A stretch of DNA of 41,139 bases from the NCBI GenBank assembly GCA_903852495.1, contig CAINRC010000129.1, positions 1-41,139 on the forward strand, given 5' to 3'. The notes under the pieces were generated by a model. That model searched no databases. It was not told the origin of the DNA and worked only from the letters and a program-made list of their open reading frames with translations. Both the position numbers and the translations under genes were made by a program. The DNA is from an uncultured Geobacteraceae bacterium. GTDB lineage: Bacteria; Desulfobacterota; Desulfuromonadia; Geobacterales; Pseudopelobacteraceae. Positions 1-8,741 of the stretch are shown here, in pieces (positions within the stretch are counted from its first letter, which is position 1; each line of letters begins with the position of its first letter).

Positions 1-119
1 AGCATGGGTTCCTCCTGCAGATAGATATGGTGGTTGGCACTCCCATAACTACCTGATGGAACTCATGCTTTTCAATTGTTAAAGAACAAAGTCACGCATT
101 GATTACTGTGACGAACCAA
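1..119. other. Unassigned sequence at the left edge, possible mobile-element end or assembly junction
   Basis: Similarity to the haemagglutinin-type gene on its right stops near position 120, and what lies to the left is unrelated to that family. On the minus strand it ends with a good ribosome binding site (GGAGGA) five bases before an ATG at 5..3, so a minus-strand gene appears to start exactly at the edge, with only two bases of its second codon visible. Positions 91-112 hold a short inverted repeat (GTCAC and GTGAC, 12 bases apart). An insertion element that broke the neighbouring gene would fit, but no transposase is visible. Confidence 0.35.
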
Positions 120-632
120 GAATAAATAGTTTCCGGCCAAAAAATCGTTGTCATGTATTGCAAGGCTGGAAGCCACCAGGCCGCCCACATTGACACTGGC
201 TCCGGGGGCAAAAAGAATACCTGAAGGATTCGTCAGAAAAACACGTCCATTAGCGGTGAGCGAACCAAAGATCTGGGAGGGGTCACTACCCAATACACGG
301 TTAAGGAGGGTTGATTGGCTGGATGGCTGAGCAATAGTAACCGCTTCACCTTTGCCGATGCCGAAAGATTTCCAGTTGATGATCGCCTGATTGGTTCCTT
401 GGATGATCTGCATCTGACCTGTGGAGGGGGTATTGATTGAGACCTGGCCGGAGACAGTCTGACTACCGGTGGGGAGTGCATAAGCTCCTGTAGTAGACAG
501 CATCAGCAAAACGGCAAGAACTGATGCGTGAATGCGTATCGAATGCGGGACGCCTCTACCATTAACAATTTCAACAGCAACAGCCCTACGCTCTTTGGCC
601 TTGATCCAAATCAACTGGTATGCCTTGTTCAT
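72..632 (-). pseudogene. Truncated two-partner-secretion exoprotein (filamentous haemagglutinin N-terminal/TPS domain)
   Basis: N-terminal remnant of a secreted TpsA-type exoprotein. The ATG at 632 is chosen because AGGAG lies seven bases before it and the protein then opens with an extended signal peptide region (MNKAYQLIW, then a conserved VEIVNGRG-like block) typical of type V secretion. A hydrophobic signal segment follows, then the TPS domain that guides export through a TpsB outer-membrane pore, with the usual NPSGILF motif near residue 135. The homologous part ends after a DFLAGNYLF-like stretch (about position 120). About a dozen unrelated residues follow before the stop at 72. Intact members run to a thousand or more residues, so this is about 186 residues of a much larger gene. 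No TpsB partner is visible. The cut could be biological or caused by assembly. Confidence 0.72.
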
Positions 633-788
633 GAAGCGTCTCCTGGGGGCATAGTAATTCAAGTCCTGCCACCAAATTGAACGCAGGTATTAAATGACAT
701 AGTTAATAGCACTGATTAATTGATTTGAAAAGATTGTACCGTGATATGTGCGGAATTATTTGGATGCGTAAATAGTGGGGAACTACAG

Positions 789-824
789 AAAAAACAAAAA
801 GGGGCCCAAATAACAGGCCCCCTT
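789..824 (-). terminator. Rho-independent terminator after the zinc-ribbon gene
   Basis: Read on the minus strand, a GGGGGCC / GGCCCC hairpin (801-822) with a short AT-rich loop is followed by a T-rich run (TTTTTGTTTTTT, 789-800). It lies about 30 bases past the stop of the 51-residue zinc-ribbon gene and insulates it from the broken haemagglutinin gene downstream. Confidence 0.85.
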
Positions 825-854
825 GTGCTGGACAGATGAATAAAGACGGTATGA

Positions 855-1010
855 CTATCCGAGATGAGTGTTATTGCTCCACGCCCGATTGGCAAGAATG
901 GTGGGATCTAAAAGTTCTCCACAGCTTGTGCACTTCCATGCATCAAAGGAACGAACAAAATCATAATACGTCTCAGCAAACATACGCCCTTTACAACGTG
1001 GACAATGCAT
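855..1010 (-). CDS. Small zinc-ribbon protein, 51 residues, function unknown
   Basis: A 51-residue protein starting MHCPRCKGRMF. Two CxxC pairs (CPRC at residues 3-6 and CTSC near 31-34) form a four-cysteine zinc ribbon. The remainder has aromatic and acidic residues and ends in a short LDPTILANR-like block. Similar very small zinc-ribbon proteins are common and conserved in Geobacter genomes, from memory of the family pattern. The ATG at 1010 is preferred over one 75 bases upstream because the zinc knuckle then begins at once and a G-rich stretch (GGGGGGGTCT) sits directly ahead. The gene stands alone between comEA and a strong terminator, so it is probably transcribed by itself. DNA, RNA or protein binding are all possible. 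Confidence 0.7.
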   Translation of the reverse strand: MHCPRCKGRMFAETYYDFVRSFDAWKCTSCGELLDPTILANRAWSNNTHLG

Positions 1011-1132
1011 AGACCCCCCCTGGCTACCGATAGTTACATGAAGTAGACCAGCAGATACATCTAGCATGCCAAATTCGTAAATCACCCGACCGAAATCGGG
1101 CAGAAAAATATTTATTTAATAATTACTGACGG

Positions 1133-1678
1133 TTAAAAGAATTTTCGAATTATATATAGCTTCTTTTCGCCAATCCCCTCAATCGCTGACAGGTCCTCAA
1201 CACGCAGCTTTCCGCCATTATTTTGACGCCAGGCAGTAATCCGCTTTGCTAAAGCGGGACCAACTCCGGGCAGTAGATCGAAATCAGCTTCGCTCATTGT
1301 TGCAATATCAAGGGGGATGCCCAGAATCATCCGCTCGGAAACGGTCATCTGCCCTACCGCCAGTCGACATTCTCCATCCGGCAGCAATAAAAGGGTAACT
1401 GATGCGCCGTGGTGGAGCGGGAGCACCGGAAGAGGCGTTCTACATTGTGCCAGCGGGCGCACCGGTGTCGCCATTATTATGACGCTTTCCGCCAATGCAT
1501 TGGCGTTAACGGCGTAAATGCCCGGATTTCGCACATCTCCGTTAACCTTAACAGATTCCGTCCTGCCCGATGAAACAGGAAAGGCCGCACGTTCAGGTGG
1601 ATCCTGAACAGTACGGCCTTTCAATACCAGCGGCACAAGGAACAGCGCAGCGCAAGCAATCATCACAAGCCGCTGCAT
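1133..1678 (-). CDS. ComEA-like helix-hairpin-helix protein with N-terminal membrane anchor
   Basis: About 181 residues. A hydrophobic segment near the N-terminus (AALFLVPLVL) anchors or exports the protein. A middle region with VNGDVRNPGIYAV resembles the SLBB-type domain of ComEA proteins. The C-terminal 60 residues carry two helix-hairpin-helix motifs (LLPGVGPALAKRI and IEGIGEKKLYII) that bind DNA without sequence preference. ComEA proteins hold incoming DNA in the periplasm during natural transformation, but short ComEA-like proteins also occur in bacteria not known to be competent, and no other com gene is present here. The ATG at 1678 is chosen; an in-frame TTG at 1693 would give five more residues. 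The gene lies directly behind cimA on the same strand and is probably co-transcribed with it. Confidence 0.75.
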   Translation of the reverse strand: MQRLVMIACAALFLVPLVLKGRTVQDPPERAAFPVSSGRTESVKVNGDVRNPGIYAVNANALAESVIIMATPVRPLAQCRTPLPVLPLHHGASVTLLLLPDGECRLAVGQMTVSERMILGIPLDIATMSEADFDLLPGVGPALAKRITAWRQNNGGKLRVEDLSAIEGIGEKKLYIIRKFF

Positions 1679-1694
1679 TCTGCTCGTACCCAAT

Positions 1695-3263
1695 CTACTC
1701 TTCTACTTTGTGAAGTTTGTAATCTATGCTGTCAATCAGAGCCTGATAGGATGCATCAATAATATTGTCAGACACACCAACTGTCCCCCACCGGGAATGT
1801 TTGTCTCCGGATTCGATCAGCACGCGGGTTGACGAGGCGGTTCCCTGGCCGGCCGGCAGTACGCGCACCTTGTAATCCAGCAACCGTACCTCTTTCAGTT
1901 TGGGGTAAAATTTTTCCAGCGCCTTGCGGATAGCGTTATCAAGGGCATTAACCGGGCCGTTCCCTTCGGCGGCAGTATGCTCTACTTTCCCGCCGACCTT
2001 GACCATGATGGTTGCTTCGGCCATCGGCTTCTGGTCCTCTCCCCGTTTTTCATCAATAACCCGGAAGCCGAGTACGCTGAAGAACTTCTTGTGAGAGCCA
2101 AGCGCTCGCTTCATCAGCAATTCAAATGATGCTTCGGCTCCCTCAAACTGGTACCCGCGATTTTCCATATCCTTGATGTTATCAAGAATCTCCAGGGTGA
2201 CCGGATCTTTACTGTCCAGGTTGATGTTGAACTCTTCCGCCTTGGCCAGGATGTTTGATCGACCGGACAGATCGGAGATCAGGACGCGGGTGCAGTTGCC
2301 GACCAGTTCCGGACGCATATGTTCGTAGGTTTCCGGGTGGCGCTGAATGGCGCTGACGTGCACCCCCCCCTTGTGGGCGAAGGCGGAGTTGCCCACATAG
2401 GACTGGTGCTTGTTTGGCGAAATGTTGGCCAGTTCGTACACATAGCGGGAAACTTCCCGCAGGTGTCGCATCTGCTCATCGCTGATGCACCCCTTTTGCA
2501 TTTTCACCTTCAGCGCGGGGATGATCGAACAAAGGTTGGCGTTACCGCACCGCTCGCCAAAACCGTTGATGGTGCCCTGAACCTGTACGATGCCCAGATC
2601 AACCGCATGGAGCGAGTTGGCCACGGCACATTCGCCATCGTTGTGGGCGTGTATGCCGAGCGGCGTCTTAATATGCTTCTGCACGGACTTTATGATCTCG
2701 GCAATCTCGAACGGCATGGTACCGCCATTGGTATCGCAAAGAATGATGCAGTCAACGTTGGCACTTTCCGCCGCCTGCAGAGTTTTGATGGCATAGGCCG
2801 GATCAGCTTTATAGCCGTCAAAAAAGTGCTCCGCGTCATAGAACACTTCAGGCGCGTGCTTTTTCAAATATTCCAGGGAATCGAAAATAAGCTCCAGATT
2901 TTCTTCCAGCGAAATGCGCAGAGCTTCGCGCACATGAAAATCCCAGGTCTTGCCGAAAATGGTGATCGCATCCGGTTCAGCTTTTACCAGCGTGATAATA
3001 TTGCTGTCCTTGTCAGGAGTCACCTTGGCACGGCGGGTAGAGCCGAACGCCGCAATTTTGGCATGGGTCAGCTTTTCTTTCTTAATATCCTTGAAGAAGG
3101 CGACATCCTTGGGATTACTTCCGGGCCATCCCCCTTCAATGTAGTGGACACCCAGTTCGTCAAGCTTATGGGCGATGCGGATTTTGTCCTCCACCAGAAA
3201 AGAGATATCCTCTGCCTGGGTTCCATCCCGCAGTGTTGTGTCATACAACTTGATAATGCTCAT
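1695..3263 (-). CDS. cimA: (R)-citramalate synthase
   Basis: Condenses pyruvate and acetyl-CoA to (R)-citramalate, the first step of the threonine-independent isoleucine route, established for Geobacter. The 522-residue protein opens with the DRE-TIM metallolyase signature ([10 protein letters not shown], residues 7-16), has the HAHND metal-binding motif near 205-209 and the [10 protein letters not shown] block near 233, then a LeuA-type regulatory dimer domain over roughly the last 130 residues, the part that senses isoleucine in this family. The length fits long CimA proteins and exceeds homocitrate synthase. Close relatives catalyse 2-isopropylmalate or homocitrate synthesis; the SNPKDVAFF block after the first strand and the overall similarity favour CimA. 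The ATG at 3263 follows GGAGG by five bases, better than an ATG 12 bases upstream. It is transcribed away from the MATE gene. Confidence 0.93.
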   Translation of the reverse strand: MSIIKLYDTTLRDGTQAEDISFLVEDKIRIAHKLDELGVHYIEGGWPGSNPKDVAFFKDIKKEKLTHAKIAAFGSTRRAKVTPDKDSNIITLVKAEPDAITIFGKTWDFHVREALRISLEENLELIFDSLEYLKKHAPEVFYDAEHFFDGYKADPAYAIKTLQAAESANVDCIILCDTNGGTMPFEIAEIIKSVQKHIKTPLGIHAHNDGECAVANSLHAVDLGIVQVQGTINGFGERCGNANLCSIIPALKVKMQKGCISDEQMRHLREVSRYVYELANISPNKHQSYVGNSAFAHKGGVHVSAIQRHPETYEHMRPELVGNCTRVLISDLSGRSNILAKAEEFNINLDSKDPVTLEILDNIKDMENRGYQFEGAEASFELLMKRALGSHKKFFSVLGFRVIDEKRGEDQKPMAEATIMVKVGGKVEHTAAEGNGPVNALDNAIRKALEKFYPKLKEVRLLDYKVRVLPAGQGTASSTRVLIESGDKHSRWGTVGVSDNIIDASYQALIDSIDYKLHKVEE

Positions 3264-3431
3264 GTCTGCCTCCATAAGATAAGAAAAACAGTCGTTTTTC
3301 CTGATAAATAAAATTGCGTTCCGTTTTAGCTGTTTTTTACATTTATTTCAACAAAAACGGCGGAAAGCGAAACCGGAGTCCACCGGCGGTTTTTCCTTGA
3401 CCCCTTTCCTTTGACCACTTACCCTGCTTTC

Positions 3432-4787
3432 ATGACTTCAGACCTGACCTCCGCACCAATTCCACAGCTTGTCCGCCGTCTCGCCATACCGGCCGGAACC
3501 GGCTTTTTCTTCAACACCATGTTCAACGTTGTGGACACCTGGTACGGTGGGAAACTTTCCACCACCGCCCTGGCCGCAATGTCTCTTTCCTTCCCGGTAT
3601 TTTTCCTGATTCTGGCGATCGGCAGCGGCGTTTCCACCGGAGCAACCACGCTGATCGGCAATGCCCTCGGACGCGGCAACCGCGAAGAAGCCCAACGCTA
3701 CGTAGCCCAGTCTCTCTCCTTTGCGTTGATCCATGCGCTGGTCCTTACCGCAGCAGGAATTGCAGCGGCACCACATATATTTTACCTGATGGGTGCCAGG
3801 GGCGACTATCTCGCCCATGCGTTGAGCTACATGAACGTCATCTTCGCCGGCAGTTCTTTCTTTATGCTCAATTTCGTAATGAACGCCATCCTGAATGCCC
3901 ATGGCAACACCCTGGCGTACCGGAATTTTCTGGTCGGCGGTTTTTTTCTCAACCTCATTCTGGACCCGTGGTTCATGTATGGTGGCGGAGGTTTCCCGAC
4001 CCTTGGCTTAGCCGGAATTGCCCTGGCGACGGTGCTCGTCCAGTGCCTTGGGGTACTTTACCTGTTCAGCCAGCTGTCTAAAACCGGAAGTATGCCATCC
4101 CTGACTCTTGCCGATCTCCGCCCCCGCTGGCACTATTTCCGTGAACTGTTCAGTCAGGGCTTCCCCTCTGCCATGAACATGATGACCGTGTCCCTCGGCA
4201 TTTTCATCATCACCTGGTTTGTCGGACGCTTTGGCGAACAGGCGGTTGCGGCCTACGGCATCGGCACACGCGTTGAGCAGATAGCACTCCTGCCGGTCAT
4301 GGGACTCAATATTTCAACTTTGGCCCTGACCGCCCAGAATTTCGGCGCCGAGCGGATCGACCGGATTCGGGAAACGGTACAGGTTTCGCTCCGCTACGGC
4401 GCCCTGCTTGCGGTTTCCGGCACCGTGGCAGCGCTCCTGTACAGCCGTGAATTAATGGGAATCTTCACCGCCGACCCTGCCGTCATTGACGTCGGAGTTC
4501 GCTTTCTTGCCGTCGAAGCATACGTACTGCCGGCCTATGTACTGCTGTACGTCTGCATATCCGCCATGCAGGGAATCAAAATGCCGTTGTTCGGCCTCAT
4601 TATCGGTCTGTACCGCCAGATTGCCGGCCCCGCTGTTGTCTTCCATCTGTTTACAACCGTTATGGGCTTAGGCCTGGTCGGCGTCTGGTGGGGGATTTTC
4701 GGGGTAACCTGGTCAGCGGCGCTGGTCGTCGTCCTGTATGTCAGCAGAACACTTGCCAAACTCGAAAAGGATATGGTCAACGTATGA
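3432..4787 (+). CDS. MATE family multidrug/toxin efflux transporter
   Basis: Inner-membrane antiporter of about 451 residues, the usual size for MATE proteins with 12 membrane segments in two related halves. The start (IPQLVRRLAIPAGTGFFFNTMFNVVDTW) and the repeat of this pattern after about residue 225 (FRELFSQGFPSAMNMMTVSLG) mark the two MATE repeats. The family exports drugs, dyes or metabolites in exchange for Na+ or H+; the substrate cannot be read from the sequence. The ATG at 3432 is used; a TTG 21 bases upstream is possible, and no strong ribosome site precedes either. Its last four bases (ATGA) overlap the start of mtaB, so the two are translationally coupled although no functional link is known. 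Confidence 0.9.
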   Translation: MTSDLTSAPIPQLVRRLAIPAGTGFFFNTMFNVVDTWYGGKLSTTALAAMSLSFPVFFLILAIGSGVSTGATTLIGNALGRGNREEAQRYVAQSLSFALIHALVLTAAGIAAAPHIFYLMGARGDYLAHALSYMNVIFAGSSFFMLNFVMNAILNAHGNTLAYRNFLVGGFFLNLILDPWFMYGGGGFPTLGLAGIALATVLVQCLGVLYLFSQLSKTGSMPSLTLADLRPRWHYFRELFSQGFPSAMNMMTVSLGIFIITWFVGRFGEQAVAAYGIGTRVEQIALLPVMGLNISTLALTAQNFGAERIDRIRETVQVSLRYGALLAVSGTVAALLYSRELMGIFTADPAVIDVGVRFLAVEAYVLPAYVLLYVCISAMQGIKMPLFGLIIGLYRQIAGPAVVFHLFTTVMGLGLVGVWWGIFGVTWSAALVVVLYVSRTLAKLEKDMVNV

Positions 4788-6085
4788 AGCGCGTAGCAAT
4801 CAGCACCCTGGGATGCAAAACCAATCAATTTGAATCGGCCGCCATGATCGAACAGTTGGAAGCGGCCGGCTACCGGGTCGTCCCTTTCACCGAACCGTCC
4901 GACTTTTATATCATCAATTCCTGCACGGTCACCGCCCGTACCGACGCCGAGACCCGCCGCCTCATCCGGCGTGCCCGCCGCCTGAATCAGACTGCAAGAA
5001 TAGTAGCGACCGGCTGCTACGCCCAGGTGGCCCCCGGAGAGCTGGAAAAAATACCCGAACTGGATTGCGTTCTCGGCAATCAGGAGAAGCAGCACATTGC
5101 CGCATTTCTGGAATCCTCCGCCTCCTCGGTCGCCGATATTGCCAAGGCAGATCACGCCGAACCGCTCAAACTGACCAGCTTTGCCGAGCACACCCGTGCT
5201 TTCCTCCAGGTACAGAACGGCTGCAATTCTTTCTGCTCCTACTGCATTGTCCCCTATGCCCGTGGCCGCAGTCGCAGCGTTCAACCTGACGATGTCCTGC
5301 AGGGAGTGCGCGACCTTGCCGGCGGCGGATTCAAGGAGGTTGTGCTGACCGGCATCCACCTTGGCGCGTACGGCATTGATCTTCCGCTGCCCACCACGCT
5401 GACGGATCTGGTCAGGCGGATCGACGCCGAAGGGATCGTCCCCCGGCTGCGTATCGGCTCGATTGAGCCGAATGAGGTCACTACAGAACTGCTGGAGATG
5501 ATGGCCGGGTCATCATCAATCTGCCCGCATCTGCACCTGCCGCTGCAAAGCGGTAGTGATTCGGTGCTGGAGCGCATGGGAAGGCCCTACACATCCCGGT
5601 TTTTCAGGGATCTCATGACGCGTATATCATCCGCCTTACCGGAAGCATTTATTGGTGCCGACGTTATTGCCGGTTTCCCCGGTGAAACGGAGAGTGAATT
5701 CAGCGAAACCGTCAGGCTGCTTGAAGAGCTGCCCTTCTCCGACCTTCATGTGTTTCCCTACTCCAGCCGCCCCGGTACCAGGGCTGCGGGCATGCCGGAA
5801 CACGTCAGCTCTGCCGTAGTTACCAGCCGTGCTGCACAGTTGAGAACTATTGCCAAACGGAAGAAAGCAGAGTTTCTGGCACGTTTTATCGGGAAGGAAC
5901 TATCTGTTCTGATGCAGGGGTATGACGCCAGGGCGGGAGTTTGCAAGGGATTGACACGCAATTACATTTCTGTTTCATCTGCCGGAGACCTGACGCTGGT
6001 AAACGAAGAAGTGCCGGTCTTGATACGGGAGTGTACCGGGGAAAGCTGCCGAGGGGTTCGAAGAACGGAACCTACCGCCCTATAG
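4784..6085 (+). CDS. mtaB: tRNA (N6-threonylcarbamoyladenosine(37)-C2)-methylthiotransferase MtaB
   Basis: Radical-SAM iron-sulfur enzyme that adds a methylthio group to t6A37 of ANN-decoding tRNAs, giving ms2t6A. The 433-residue protein has the three domains of the MiaB/RimO/MtaB family. The N-terminal cluster-binding domain (residues 1-120) has its cysteines in STLGCKTNQFE, NSCTVT and ATGCYAQ. The radical-SAM core carries CNSFCSYC near residues 146-153. A C-terminal TRAM-like region of about 60 residues binds tRNA. The opening sequence TLGCKTNQFES is typical of MtaB rather than MiaB or RimO. The ATG at 4784 overlaps the MATE stop as ATGA, with AAAAGG upstream inside the MATE gene. The gene converges with the CDF transporter and the two overlap by six bases at their 3' ends. 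Confidence 0.92.
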   Translation: MKRVAISTLGCKTNQFESAAMIEQLEAAGYRVVPFTEPSDFYIINSCTVTARTDAETRRLIRRARRLNQTARIVATGCYAQVAPGELEKIPELDCVLGNQEKQHIAAFLESSASSVADIAKADHAEPLKLTSFAEHTRAFLQVQNGCNSFCSYCIVPYARGRSRSVQPDDVLQGVRDLAGGGFKEVVLTGIHLGAYGIDLPLPTTLTDLVRRIDAEGIVPRLRIGSIEPNEVTTELLEMMAGSSSICPHLHLPLQSGSDSVLERMGRPYTSRFFRDLMTRISSALPEAFIGADVIAGFPGETESEFSETVRLLEELPFSDLHVFPYSSRPGTRAAGMPEHVSSAVVTSRAAQLRTIAKRKKAEFLARFIGKELSVLMQGYDARAGVCKGLTRNYISVSSAGDLTLVNEEVPVLIRECTGESCRGVRRTEPTAL

Positions 6086-6979
6086 CCTGATCAGATCTTC
6101 ATGTTCCTCATCATGCGGGTTAACATGAATCATAACGTCCCCTACCCCCGGATAATGGTCGAAGATCAGCTTTTTTACATTGGTGGCCACATCGTGGGAT
6201 TGCTTAACCGTCATGTCCGGATCCATCTCAAGCTTCAGATCCACAATCATATACTGTCCGGAGCGGCGGGCCCGCATTTCATGCACATGTTCAACATGCT
6301 CGACGCTTTCCGCCAGCGCTTCAAGGGCAGCGATAAAATCGGCCGGAGCTGTCCCGTCCATCAGATCATGAGCCGCTTCACGAAACGTATGGTAGCCGAT
6401 ATGCAGAATAAAAAATGACGTCACTCCCGCCGCCAGTGGATCCATGATTCCCCACCCGAAAAATGCCCCGATAACCCCCACCAGTGTGGCAACAGACGTG
6501 ACAGCATCCTTGCGATGATCCTTGGCAATCGCCAGTAGCGCAGGGCTTTCAAGCTTTTTCCCGGTGCGGGTCGAAAACCGGTACAGCCACTCTTTCGTCA
6601 CAATGGTCACCGCAGCTGCGACAACGGCAATCCAGCCGGGTGACTTAAAAACCCCGCCGATAACCGTAACAACAGATTGGTACAGGATCCAGCAGCCGGT
6701 TGCGACAATCACCAGCGCAACGAACAGCGCAGCAAGGCTTTCGGCCCGGCCATGGCCGTACGGGTGGTTTGCATCAAAGGGCTGGCGCCCCAGCTTGAGA
6801 GCCACCATGGTGGCAAATATGGCGATAAAATCACAGGCGCTCTCGATACCGTCAGCAAAGACCGCATCGGAATGTCCCCAGTACCCGGCAGACAATTTGA
6901 TGACCATCAGTGCGGCATTAAACCAGAAACCGATCTGAATAATCCGATCGGCGCTATTAAAACGCTCATTACGCTGCAT
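6080..6979 (-). CDS. Cation diffusion facilitator (CDF) family metal efflux protein
   Basis: A 299-residue membrane transporter with the six membrane segments and cytoplasmic C-terminal metal-binding domain of the CDF family, which exchanges divalent metals (Zn, Fe, Mn, Co) for protons. The HPYGHGRAES loop between segments 2 and 3 and the KDHRKDAVTS stretch in segment 5 supply metal-binding residues. The C-terminal domain has several histidines (VEHVEHVHE, VNPHDEEHED). In segment 2 the usual (H/D)xxxD pair is ExxxD (ADGIESACD), so metal preference is hard to infer. The ATG at 6979 lies inside the end of recJ (11-base overlap), suggesting coupled translation. It is the last gene of the minus-strand run. 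Confidence 0.88.
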   Translation of the reverse strand: MQRNERFNSADRIIQIGFWFNAALMVIKLSAGYWGHSDAVFADGIESACDFIAIFATMVALKLGRQPFDANHPYGHGRAESLAALFVALVIVATGCWILYQSVVTVIGGVFKSPGWIAVVAAAVTIVTKEWLYRFSTRTGKKLESPALLAIAKDHRKDAVTSVATLVGVIGAFFGWGIMDPLAAGVTSFFILHIGYHTFREAAHDLMDGTAPADFIAALEALAESVEHVEHVHEMRARRSGQYMIVDLKLEMDPDMTVKQSHDVATNVKKLIFDHYPGVGDVMIHVNPHDEEHEDLIRL

Positions 6980-8687
6980 TATCCCCGCCTTTCCTGATCG
7001 CCTTGATTCGTAACTGCAGTGTGGTCGTATTGTTCCAGCTGTTACCTTCCGGGAAGAAGGCGATGTCCAGCACCCCGTCCGTTGCGCACTCTGCCTGGCG
7101 GAATGCTATGGCGCTAAAATTCCGGCCTCCGGCAGATACGCGCAATTTGAGGTGCCCGTCTCCGACAGTTCGGCGTTCCACCACGGTAACACCGCGCAGC
7201 ATCAGAACCGGTTCCGGATTACCCGCACCAAACGGCTCCATCCGCTGCAGCTCGCAAGCCAGGGGCAGATTCACCTGATCCGGGCGCACTTCAGCATCAA
7301 TATCAAGCAGCGGTACAAGTTCGGCATCACCCAGAATCTGCACTGCAGCGGCTTCAAACCCGGCGGCAAAACCGGCGATACTCTCCTCCAGCAAACCGAC
7401 ACCGGCCGCATACCGGTGGCCGCCAAAACGGTCGAGATGATCGGAGCAGAGGTTGAGCGCATCCAGAAGATGAAATCCGGGGATGCTGCGACCGGAACCC
7501 TTGGCAATGCCAGCCTCATCAATGGCGACCAGAATGGTCGGACGATGATAGCGCTCAACCATGCGTGACGCAACGATGCCGATAACCCCCTGGTGCCAGT
7601 CACGTGAAGCAAGTACGATACTCCTGCAGGCCGGATAGTACCCCCCCCCCTCCACCATGGCTACGGCACTGTCCAGAATGCTCCGCTCAACGGTCTGACG
7701 TTCTGCATTTGCCGTATGAAGCTCCTCGGCAATCTGCGTACAGAGGTCTACCCCGGGTTCCAGCAGCAGTTCCACCCCCGGCACCGCACTTTCCATGCGC
7801 CCGGCGGCGTTCAGTCGTGGCGCCAGCCTGAAGCCGACCTGACCGCAGGAAACCGGCCCGGTGATTCCGGCACTTTTTTTGAGCGCAGTAATGCCTGCTC
7901 TGCCGCTGCACTCCAGCTTTTGTAAACCAAAATATGCGTACATGCGATTCTGGCCGATCAACGGCACAACGTCTGCGATGGTGCCGAGCGCAACCAGGTC
8001 AAGCCAGTCACGAAGATCCGGCTCACCCCCCGCAGCAAACAGGCCGTCCCGCCTCAAAGTGCTACGCAGGGCGACCAGCAGGTTATAGGCGACGCCGACC
8101 CCGGCCAGCATTTTAAACGGATAGCTGCAGCCCGGCTGCAGCGGATTTACCACCGCTGCGGCATCGGGAATGGACGCACCCGGAGTGTGGTGATCCAGAA
8201 TTATCAGATCGGCACCGACCTGACGACAGAAGTCCGCTTCCCTGACCGCCGTAATGCCGCAATCTACGGACATGATCAGCGTGGCTCCCGAAGCGATAAT
8301 CTGCCGGAGCGCCCCCTCGTTGAGTCCGTAGCCGTCGTCAAAGCGGTTGGGAATAAAGTATGTACAGGTAAAGCCAACGTGACGGAGAAAGGAAACCAGC
8401 AAAGCAGTGCCACTGATGCCATCAACATCATAATCACCGTAAATGCAGACCGTCTCTCCGGCTTTCAAAGCACGCAGCAGCCGTTCAACAGCCTCGTGCA
8501 TACCTTTCAGCAGAAAAGGGTCAATCATGGCTGAAAGAGTTGGAGCAAGAAACTGCGCTCCGGCTGCAGTCGTGACTACGCCCCTGCCGGCAATAATGCC
8601 GGCTGTTACGGGACAGACGCCGAGCGTTCGGGACAGTTCCTGTACTACTGCGTCGTCAACCGTTTTGACAACCCACTGTTTCTCCAT
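6969..8687 (-). CDS. recJ: Single-stranded-DNA-specific exonuclease RecJ
   Basis: A 572-residue DHH-family nuclease that degrades single-stranded DNA 5' to 3' in RecF-pathway recombination, base excision and mismatch repair. Visible motifs: YGDYDVDGISG (residues 83-93), SVDCGI near 140, LDHHTPG (164-170, the DHH motif binding catalytic metals), then the DHHA1 domain with GFRLAPRLNAAGRM and a GGHRYAAG-like GGH motif near 430, and a C-terminal OB-fold. Length and motif order match intact RecJ. A run of ten G residues (positions 7641-7650 on the plus strand as C) sits in the coding sequence and reads as Gly codons in frame. The gene begins just after the terminator of the TPR gene, so it probably depends on read-through or a promoter near 8700. 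Confidence 0.95.
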   Translation of the reverse strand: MEKQWVVKTVDDAVVQELSRTLGVCPVTAGIIAGRGVVTTAAGAQFLAPTLSAMIDPFLLKGMHEAVERLLRALKAGETVCIYGDYDVDGISGTALLVSFLRHVGFTCTYFIPNRFDDGYGLNEGALRQIIASGATLIMSVDCGITAVREADFCRQVGADLIILDHHTPGASIPDAAAVVNPLQPGCSYPFKMLAGVGVAYNLLVALRSTLRRDGLFAAGGEPDLRDWLDLVALGTIADVVPLIGQNRMYAYFGLQKLECSGRAGITALKKSAGITGPVSCGQVGFRLAPRLNAAGRMESAVPGVELLLEPGVDLCTQIAEELHTANAERQTVERSILDSAVAMVEGGGYYPACRSIVLASRDWHQGVIGIVASRMVERYHRPTILVAIDEAGIAKGSGRSIPGFHLLDALNLCSDHLDRFGGHRYAAGVGLLEESIAGFAAGFEAAAVQILGDAELVPLLDIDAEVRPDQVNLPLACELQRMEPFGAGNPEPVLMLRGVTVVERRTVGDGHLKLRVSAGGRNFSAIAFRQAECATDGVLDIAFFPEGNSWNNTTTLQLRIKAIRKGGDNAA

Positions 8688-8702
8688 GCCGGGATCCTTC
8701 TG

Positions 8703-8731
8703 TAAAAAAAAATCCCCCGACTGGCGGGGGA
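8703..8731 (-). terminator. Rho-independent terminator after the secDF-TPR genes
   Basis: On the minus strand, a stem of TCCCCCG paired with CGGGGGA around a short loop (8713-8731) is followed directly by nine T (8704-8712). It lies about ten bases past the stop of the TPR gene and would end or attenuate the queA-tgt-yajC-secDF transcript before recJ. Confidence 0.9.
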
Positions 8732-8741
8732 TGGGGTGAAG

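Noticed and set aside
1085-1100. CCCGA / TCGGG hairpin after the comEA-like gene
   Set aside because: Short stem with a poor U-tract in the gene's direction; at best a weak terminator, not strong enough to list.
3285-3302. GAAAAAC / GTTTTTC hairpin between cimA and the MATE gene
   Set aside because: AT-rich and weak, lies in the 5' leader of cimA, and lacks a following U-tract; no regulatory role can be argued.
2319-3311. A 330-codon open frame on the plus strand
   Set aside because: It lies entirely antisense to cimA, has no recognisable protein features, and arises from the codon pattern of the real gene.
4535-5359. A 274-codon open frame on the minus strand
   Set aside because: Antisense to the MATE/mtaB overlap; both sense genes have strong family matches and the antisense product has none.
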